DNA from: Bacteroidota bacterium
Lineage (GTDB): Bacteria > Bacteroidota > Bacteroidia > Palsa-948
Assembly: GCA_016213405.1 (NCBI GenBank)
Contig: JACRAM010000054.1
Span: 1 to 64,000 of the forward strand
Reading direction: 5' to 3'
DNA length: 64,000 nt
This document shows positions 59,461-64,000 of this stretch, in pieces. A program made the translations under genes and the position numbers. The notes beneath the pieces were generated by a model. That model saw only the letters and a list, made by a program, of their open reading frames with translations. It was not told where the DNA came from and ran no database searches. Positions within the stretch are counted from its first letter, which is position 1. Every line of letters starts with the position of its first letter.

Positions 59461-60399
59461 TCAATTGATAAGTTTCACATTATCTAAATAGAAATACGAG
59501 TTGGCGAGGTTCTCGTCTTTCAGCATTGAGAAGAAGATGCTGAACTTAGTTGAATTGGTTGCATTGGAAACTTCAGTACCGAGGTTTATATACACTTTAT
59601 TCCATCCTGTTGTAGGGCGCAGGGTAAGCGAAGTCCACTGAACATCTATCGTATTATTCGCAGTATACCCGATTATGCCGATATTGAATTCTGTGTTGCA
59701 GTTATAATCCAGTTCAAGAAAAACCGAGGCGCCTCCCTGCGGCAAAATATATTTGGCGCATGAAATTCCAATGTAAGAACTGCTTGTGATGGAGACCTTT
59801 CCGCTTCCAGTTCCTTCAAAGACATCAGACGGAGCTGTGGTAATAGTCATGATTGAATCTGCCGTTACTCCGCTATTACATACGCTGTGAGAGGAACCCT
59901 CAAAATCTTCGAGCCAGGTAAAATCAGCATTTGCTGCATAAGTTACCGTTGGGCTGATGGTTGTGATTTGTCCGCGAGTAAGAATTACGGTTTGAGAAAA
60001 AGTTTCATAGAAAGGATACTTAATGCGTGTTTCCGCAATACCATTTTCTTTAATACCCGCCCAGATTTTTATTTCATGGCTTCCTTCTGCCAACACGGGA
60101 ACCGTGCAGGGCAGTTCAAACGCGCCCACTTGCTGGTCGTCAATATAAATCCACGCGTCAAGGATTTTGTTTGAACTGCTTCCTTCCAGCAAATAATTGG
60201 TTGTGAAGTTTATTTTATCAATATGAATGTAGGATGGAATGGGCTCTTCCTTGTTGCACGCCACTCCGATTACACTAATAATAAGTCCCAAATTCCAAAT
60301 TCCAAATTCCAAATTCCAAGGGAACAGCCATCTAAAACTGATGATTCCTTTTTGGGACTTGGGACTTGGGGCTTGGAATTTTGGACTTTTATCTTTCAT
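59461..60399 (-). CDS. Lipoprotein with PCMD-like beta domain
   Basis: 312 residues. The start of the protein is unusual: about 35 residues encoded by a family A palindrome (WNLEFGIWNLGL) come before the lipobox VIGVAC, whose Cys would be lipidated. The mature part has an Ig-like N-domain (WIYIDDQQVGAFELPCTVPV) and a jelly-roll-like C-domain (DFEGSSHSVCN, ISCAKYILPQGGASVFLELD, SYFYLDNVKLIN), resembling Bacteroidota surface lipoproteins that bind glycans. A TTG inside the repeat (NLEFG) could be an alternative start. The substrate is unknown. Confidence 0.72.
   Translation of the reverse strand: MKDKSPKFQAPSPKSQKGIISFRWLFPWNLEFGIWNLGLIISVIGVACNKEEPIPSYIHIDKINFTTNYLLEGSSSNKILDAWIYIDDQQVGAFELPCTVPVLAEGSHEIKIWAGIKENGIAETRIKYPFYETFSQTVILTRGQITTISPTVTYAANADFTWLEDFEGSSHSVCNSGVTADSIMTITTAPSDVFEGTGSGKVSITSSSYIGISCAKYILPQGGASVFLELDYNCNTEFNIGIIGYTANNTIDVQWTSLTLRPTTGWNKVYINLGTEVSNATNSTKFSIFFSMLKDENLANSYFYLDNVKLIN
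60283..60390. repeat. Family A palindrome in the lipoprotein leader
   Basis: AAGTCCCAAATTCC and three more AAATTCC words pair with GGGACTTGGGACTTGG; the core AACAGCC is shared with 57612-57731. The element encodes residues about 4-42 of the lipoprotein, including its hydrophobic stretch. Confidence 0.75.
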
Positions 60400-61375
60400 T
60401 CGTAATTTTAAACTGCATCTTCTCCATCACCTTATAGGCCACATCCATCGCGCGGCAACCGTCTTCTGCCGTGATAGCAGTTTGTTTATCATTAATTATT
60501 GCATCCGCGAACGATTGCAATTCCATTTTTATTGCATTGCTCTCCTCCACTTTCGGGTTGTCAAAAAATATTTGCTTCATTCCTTTAGCGCCTAGGTCTA
60601 TCGTAAGGGCAAAAGGATCGCTGGGTTCCTGCTCAATCGTTTTCATTCTTATTATTTCTGTTTTCTTATCTAAAAAATCTACCGAAATATAGGCATCTCG
60701 CTGAAAGAATCTTGACTTGCGCATGCTCTTTAATGAAATCCTGCTGGCTGTAACGTTTGCCACTGCTCCATTGTCAAACTCAATGCGGGCATTGCAAATG
60801 TCAGGCGAATCGCTCACCACCGCCACTCCGCTCGCATTTATTTTTTTCACATTCGATTTCACCACACTCAATACAATATCTATATCATGAATCATTAAAT
60901 CAAGCACCACCGAAACATCTGTTCCGCGCGGATTGAACTGCGCCAGCCGGTGCGTTTCAATGAACATGGGATTGTCAAAATATTTCTGAACGGAAAGAAA
61001 AGCAGGGTTGAACCGCTCCACATGCCCTATCTGAACTTTTACATTTGCTTCCTCCTCCAACTTGCGGATTTCTTTCGCTTCATCCAGCGTGTTTGCAATC
61101 GGTTTCTCTATAAAAATATGTTTTGAGTTTTTCAGCGCCCTGACTGCAAACCGGTGATGCGTGATGGTGGGAGTTACAATATCAACAGCATCGCACAGGG
61201 AAATTAATTTATCGGCAGAATCAAAAGCAGGAACATTAAACTCTTTCTGAACTTTCTGAGATTTCTCTTTGTCAGAATCAAAAAAACCTATTACCTGAAA
61301 CTGCGGAATTTCTTTCAGAAGCTTCAGATGAATCTTGCCAAGATGACCGACTCCGAGCAATCCTATTTTAATCAT
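60389..61375 (-). CDS. Gfo/Idh/MocA family oxidoreductase
   Basis: 328 residues from ATG 61375; an upstream extension of 13 residues lies in a TACGAGG repeat and is rejected. The Rossmann motif GLLGVGHLGKIHL, the catalytic IEKPIANTLDEA and the C-terminal sheet (FDNGAVANVTASRISLKSMR) are typical. It oxidises or reduces a sugar-type substrate with NAD(P). The closest pattern is that of UDP-sugar dehydrogenases of the WlbA/WbpB kind, but that is not certain. Its stop overlaps the lipoprotein start region by 11 bp. Confidence 0.88.
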   Translation of the reverse strand: MIKIGLLGVGHLGKIHLKLLKEIPQFQVIGFFDSDKEKSQKVQKEFNVPAFDSADKLISLCDAVDIVTPTITHHRFAVRALKNSKHIFIEKPIANTLDEAKEIRKLEEEANVKVQIGHVERFNPAFLSVQKYFDNPMFIETHRLAQFNPRGTDVSVVLDLMIHDIDIVLSVVKSNVKKINASGVAVVSDSPDICNARIEFDNGAVANVTASRISLKSMRKSRFFQRDAYISVDFLDKKTEIIRMKTIEQEPSDPFALTIDLGAKGMKQIFFDNPKVEESNAIKMELQSFADAIINDKQTAITAEDGCRAMDVAYKVMEKMQFKITNER

Positions 61376-61731
61376 TTCAATATACAATAAAGAGGTACGA
61401 GGTACGATATACAAGGTACGAGGTTTGATATACTAGGTACGAAGTGCGAGGCAAATTCAGTTTTCATATTCCACTTATAGATTTCGTTCTTTGATTTTTG
61501 ATTCTCTTAAATTCTTTCTTGCCGTTTTCAGCGAAGCAACCGTAATTGAAAATTGCCTGAACCGTTTTATTAAATCCTGCCTCATCAGCTACTTTGTTCG
61601 TAAATCATAATTTATATCTCATACTTCGTAATAATTTTGCAAATGTAATATTAACCCTGTATTTTCGTGTTTCACATCCCGCACTTTGTATTTTATCCCT
61701 CGTACTTCGTACTTCTTACCTCGTACCTGCC
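61376..61731. repeat. Divergent intergenic region with TACGAGG/CCTCGTA arms
   Basis: 356 bp between divergent genes. Words GGTACGAGGTACGATATAC (61392-61410) and repeats up to 61450 face CCTCGTACTTCGTACTTC and TTACCTCGTACC (61699-61728). The arms are complementary but about 250 bp apart. The middle is AT-rich and must contain the promoters, which I could not locate with confidence. Confidence 0.6.
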
Positions 61732-62439
61732 ATGACTCCCAATCAACTCACTGATACCTATCTCCACCAGGGGCTTCGTTCCAAACTTGTAAAAGAATTG
61801 CGGGAGAAAGGAATTAAAGATGAAAATATTTTACACGCAATCGGAAAAATACCGCGCCATTTTTTCTTCAACACCACATTCATAAAATTCGCTTACGAAG
61901 ACAAAGCGTTTCCCATTGCCGCAGGGCAAACCATTTCGCAGCCCTACACCGTTGCGTTTCAAACCCAACTGCTGGAACTGAAGAAAGGAGAAAAAGTGAT
62001 GGAGATTGGAACCGGCAGCGGCTACCAGACAGCCGTGCTATTGGAAATGGGAGTAAAAGTTTTTACCATTGAACGCCAGAAAGAACTTTACGATAAAACA
62101 AAAATATCGCTGCCGGCTATGGGATATGCTCCAAAGTTTTTTTACGGTGACGGATACATAGGGCTTGAAGCGTTCGCACCGTTCGATAAAATTCTTGTCA
62201 CTGCCGGTGCTCCTTTTATTCCCGAACCGCTGAAACAGCAATTGAAAACCGGAGGGAGGCTGGTAATTCCTGTCGGGCAGGGCGATCTGCAGGAAATGAT
62301 TTTGATAGAGAAAAAAAGTCCCACCCCTGCCCTCCCCGTTAGGGAGGGAGAAAAAGATTCAGAAGGGGCTTTTGAATACAAACAAACAAAACACGGATTC
62401 TTTCGCTTTGTTCCATTGCTGGAAGAGAAAAATAAGTAA
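61732..62439 (+). CDS. pcm: Protein-L-isoaspartate O-methyltransferase
   Basis: 235 residues from ATG 61732; the upstream frame is repeat sequence. SAM-binding motif MEIGTGSGYQTAVLLEMG, the motif GDGYIGLEAFAPFDKILVTA and PVGQGDLQEMIL identify PCMT. It repairs isoaspartyl damage in proteins. Residues about 196-207 (PTPALPVREGEK) are encoded by a family B palindrome between EMILIEKKS and the final KHGFFRFVPLL strand, where relatives have a short loop. Confidence 0.92.
   Translation: MTPNQLTDTYLHQGLRSKLVKELREKGIKDENILHAIGKIPRHFFFNTTFIKFAYEDKAFPIAAGQTISQPYTVAFQTQLLELKKGEKVMEIGTGSGYQTAVLLEMGVKVFTIERQKELYDKTKISLPAMGYAPKFFYGDGYIGLEAFAPFDKILVTAGAPFIPEPLKQQLKTGGRLVIPVGQGDLQEMILIEKKSPTPALPVREGEKDSEGAFEYKQTKHGFFRFVPLLEEKNK
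62316..62354. repeat. Family B palindrome in frame within pcm
   Basis: CCCTCCCCGTTAGGGAGGG preceded by AGTCCCACCCCTG. It is read as PTPALPVREGEK near the C-terminus and keeps the frame. Confidence 0.72.
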
Positions 62440-62591
62440 TCAAGTTAAGTAAGTTAAATAAGTTAAGTAAGTGTTTCCCTCAATCAACTCAATTAACGCA
62501 GCTAACAAAACCATGTTTACAACAACAAAATATATTATTGTTATTTTCGTTGCGGCAAAGTAACTTTGTATACTCATTAAATTTTTCTGTT
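62440..62591. repeat. AAGTTAAGTAAGTTAA tandem gap
   Basis: AAGTTAAGTAAG words at 62443-62471 with loose complements (TCAACTCAATTAACG) at 62484-62498. No gene or clear promoter is seen. Confidence 0.45.
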
Positions 62592-63518
62592 ATGAAAAAA
62601 AATCACTTCTCGTTTTCAGTTTGCCTTTTTACATCGTACATCGTACTTTGTACTTCGTACATTACTTATGCTCAGGATTTAAGGTCCCGTAAAGGAGAAT
62701 CATTTCTTCCCGATTCAGGCGACTATGCCATCAGCTTTGACGCCATGCCTTTTTTAAATTATGCCGGCAATCTTTTCAGCGGAAACACTTCTGCCAATAA
62801 TTCTCCCACCGCCAGCTGGGTGGACCCAACCACCATGACCATTACCGGAAAACAATTCACAAGCGCTAAAACCGCTTACCGCGGAACGGTTCGGATTGGA
62901 TTTGTATCGGTAAAAGAATCGGGCTTGGTTCCTGACGCTGCGGCAACTACGGCTCCCGTATATCCCAGTTCCATACTCACGCGCAGCGATGTGCATAAAG
63001 TTTCAAAAGCAAATATTGGCGTTGGCATAGGAAAAGAATGGCGAAGGGGCAAAACACGTTTGCAGGGTTTGTACGGAGCAGAAGGAATGATATGGATGAG
63101 CGCCCAATCGCAAACCTATGAATATGGAAATGCCCTCTCCTCCACCGTAGAGGTGGATACCACCACCGGCACCACTTATAATTTCGGATCCAACATTACC
63201 ACCGATGAATATGGAAACATGGCTCGCATTAAAAAAGAAAAAGAAGGAACCTTGTTCGGATTAGGGATAAGAGGATTTGTTGGCGCGGAATATTTTCTGA
63301 TTCCGAAAATCTCGGTGGGCGCTGAATACGGATGGGGAATCGGAGTGGTATTGATAGGTGAAGGCACCACACAGATTGAAAGCGTGGGCGGCTCTCCTGC
63401 CACAAAAGGCGAGCAAACTCTCAAAACAGGAAAAGCAGCGGGCTTTGGAATGGATAACGACATCAACGGAGGCACCGGCTCAGGAACCGCTCAACTGAAA
63501 GTTACTTTTCATTTTTAG
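62592..63518 (+). CDS. Putative outer-membrane beta-barrel protein
   Basis: 308 residues from ATG 62592. The signal peptide contains FTSYIVLCTSYITYAQ, encoded by a TACATCGTACATCG/GTACTTCG repeat. Long amphipathic strands follow (AKTAYRGTVRIGFVSVKESG, GVGIGKEWRRGKTRLQGLYG, GLGIRGFVGAEYFLIPKISVG) and an aromatic last strand (AQLKVTFHF). This is a typical small porin-like barrel of unknown role. The gene follows pcm by 152 bp. Confidence 0.7.
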   Translation: MKKNHFSFSVCLFTSYIVLCTSYITYAQDLRSRKGESFLPDSGDYAISFDAMPFLNYAGNLFSGNTSANNSPTASWVDPTTMTITGKQFTSAKTAYRGTVRIGFVSVKESGLVPDAAATTAPVYPSSILTRSDVHKVSKANIGVGIGKEWRRGKTRLQGLYGAEGMIWMSAQSQTYEYGNALSSTVEVDTTTGTTYNFGSNITTDEYGNMARIKKEKEGTLFGLGIRGFVGAEYFLIPKISVGAEYGWGIGVVLIGEGTTQIESVGGSPATKGEQTLKTGKAAGFGMDNDINGGTGSGTAQLKVTFHF

Positions 63519-63524
63519 GGCACC

Positions 63525-63652
63525 TCGAATAACGAACATTAGAACATTTGAATAACGAATGAAGAAGTAAGGAAACAGCAGATTTGTATTGTATTGTGCA
63601 TTTTACTTCGTTATTCGTTGTTCTATTGTTCAATTATTCTATTGTTCAAGTA
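63525..63652. repeat. GAATAACGAAC palindrome
   Basis: GAATAACGAACATTAGAAC and a second GAATAACGAATG on the left face TTCGTTATTCGTTGTTC and ATTGTTCAATTATTC words on the right. It is the same family as 25571-25668 and lies between convergent genes. Confidence 0.65.
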
Positions 63653-63654
63653 GT

Positions 63655-63996
63655 TTAGAGGTTCCCTTTAGAAGACCTTCTTTTCAGAAACTTACCAAGC
63701 CACACATCATAGCGGATGATTTCATGACTCATAGCATCCCAGGCATTATCGCCTTTTTTCGCAGTGAAAAGTTTTGCCCCATTCCTAAGCCCCTTCATGC
63801 TTTTGCCATCCTGTTGAGCCATCTTTAAAAACAAATCAGCCATTAACTCATCGCGCTTTGAAACAACAGGGTGGTATTTTAAAAACTGTTTCAGTTGTTT
63901 CGCTTTGCCGATACCTTCTTCCTTATTATACTGCACCGCAAGCATCATCAGTTCCAGCATGCGGATGGAAATAGCCCAGCCGCTTTTGTCTTTCAT
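63655..63996 (-). CDS. Small helical protein at the window edge
   Basis: 113 residues from an ATG at 63996, only 4 bases from the window end; the true start may lie further upstream, so it may be partial. The sequence is helical and basic (MLELMMLAVQYNKEEGIGKAK, DELMADLFLKMAQQDGKSMK, final FLKRRSSKGNL). No motif is recognised. There is no signal peptide in what is visible. Confidence 0.5.
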   Translation of the reverse strand: MKDKSGWAISIRMLELMMLAVQYNKEEGIGKAKQLKQFLKYHPVVSKRDELMADLFLKMAQQDGKSMKGLRNGAKLFTAKKGDNAWDAMSHEIIRYDVWLGKFLKRRSSKGNL

Positions 63997-64000
63997 CAGC

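Noticed and set aside
1-64000. tRNA, rRNA, insertion sequence or prophage genes
   Set aside because: No cloverleaf with a GTTCRA arm, transposase, integrase or phage structural protein could be recognised on either strand.

Overview
The window is a stretch of chromosome from a member of the Bacteroidota, probably an uncultured environmental lineage in class Bacteroidia. The evidence is type IX secretion (T9SS) C-terminal sorting tails, SprB-type repeats, a complete moxR-DUF58-BatA-E operon, bshA (bacillithiol), Mpl, DUF5606 and DUF4199 proteins, TonB receptors with carboxypeptidase-like N-domains, weak or absent Shine-Dalgarno sites, and several promoter matches to the Bacteroidota consensus TTTG-N17-23-TAnnTTTG. 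I saw no prophage, insertion sequence, tRNA, rRNA or CRISPR array.

Layout. 0-1.4 kb: two outer-membrane barrel proteins. 1.5-9.9 kb: the Bat operon. 10-16.6 kb: phosphodiesterase, a DUF4160/DUF2442 pair (DUF4160 frameshifted), cold-shock protein, two large T9SS cargo genes (one split by a nonsense codon), a RelE-type toxin-antitoxin pair and a leftover sorting-domain tail. 16.8-20.3 kb: rho, DUF4199 and mpl. 20.6-25.5 kb: a polyhydroxybutyrate cluster (three phasin-like proteins, PhaC synthase, PhaB reductase). 25.7-30.7 kb: metallo-hydrolase, antiporter/universal stress pair, DUF5606, ABC permease. 31-37 kb: a 21-bp minisatellite with a small proline-tailed protein, then prfC and rplI-rpsR-rpsF. 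37-45.6 kb: TonB receptor, secreted proteins, bshA and a GH3/beta-lactamase fusion. 45.7-57.6 kb: a surface-assembly locus with an usher-like barrel protein, pilin-like paralogues, a SprB-repeat T9SS protein, a PapD-like two-domain protein and a MORN protein, plus a second 21-bp minisatellite. 57.7-64 kb: polyprenyl sugar-phosphotransferase, lipoprotein, Gfo/Idh/MocA oxidoreductase, Pcm, barrel protein, and a small protein at the window edge.

The strongest unexplained signal is not one gene. The window is seeded with many families of short palindromic or word-repeat elements. They fill intergenic gaps, but they also sit in frame inside conserved genes (RF3, Mpl, Pcm, a metallo-hydrolase, the usher-like protein, a TonB receptor), adding short Pro/Gly/Ser-rich peptides much as Rickettsia palindromic elements do. 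They also supply much of the signal peptide of at least nine exported proteins.

The second candidate system is 45.7-56.4 kb. Its parts resemble a chaperone-usher fibre (chaperone-like, usher-like, repeated pilin-like subunits) in a phylum better known for other pili. The locus was rearranged by duplication of a junction between a T9SS tail and a subunit gene, with a DUF4160/DUF2442 pair between the copies. A RelE-type pair at 16 kb lies in a similar position between T9SS tails. Both 21-bp minisatellites lie next to a gene for a 121-residue, proline-tailed helical protein.
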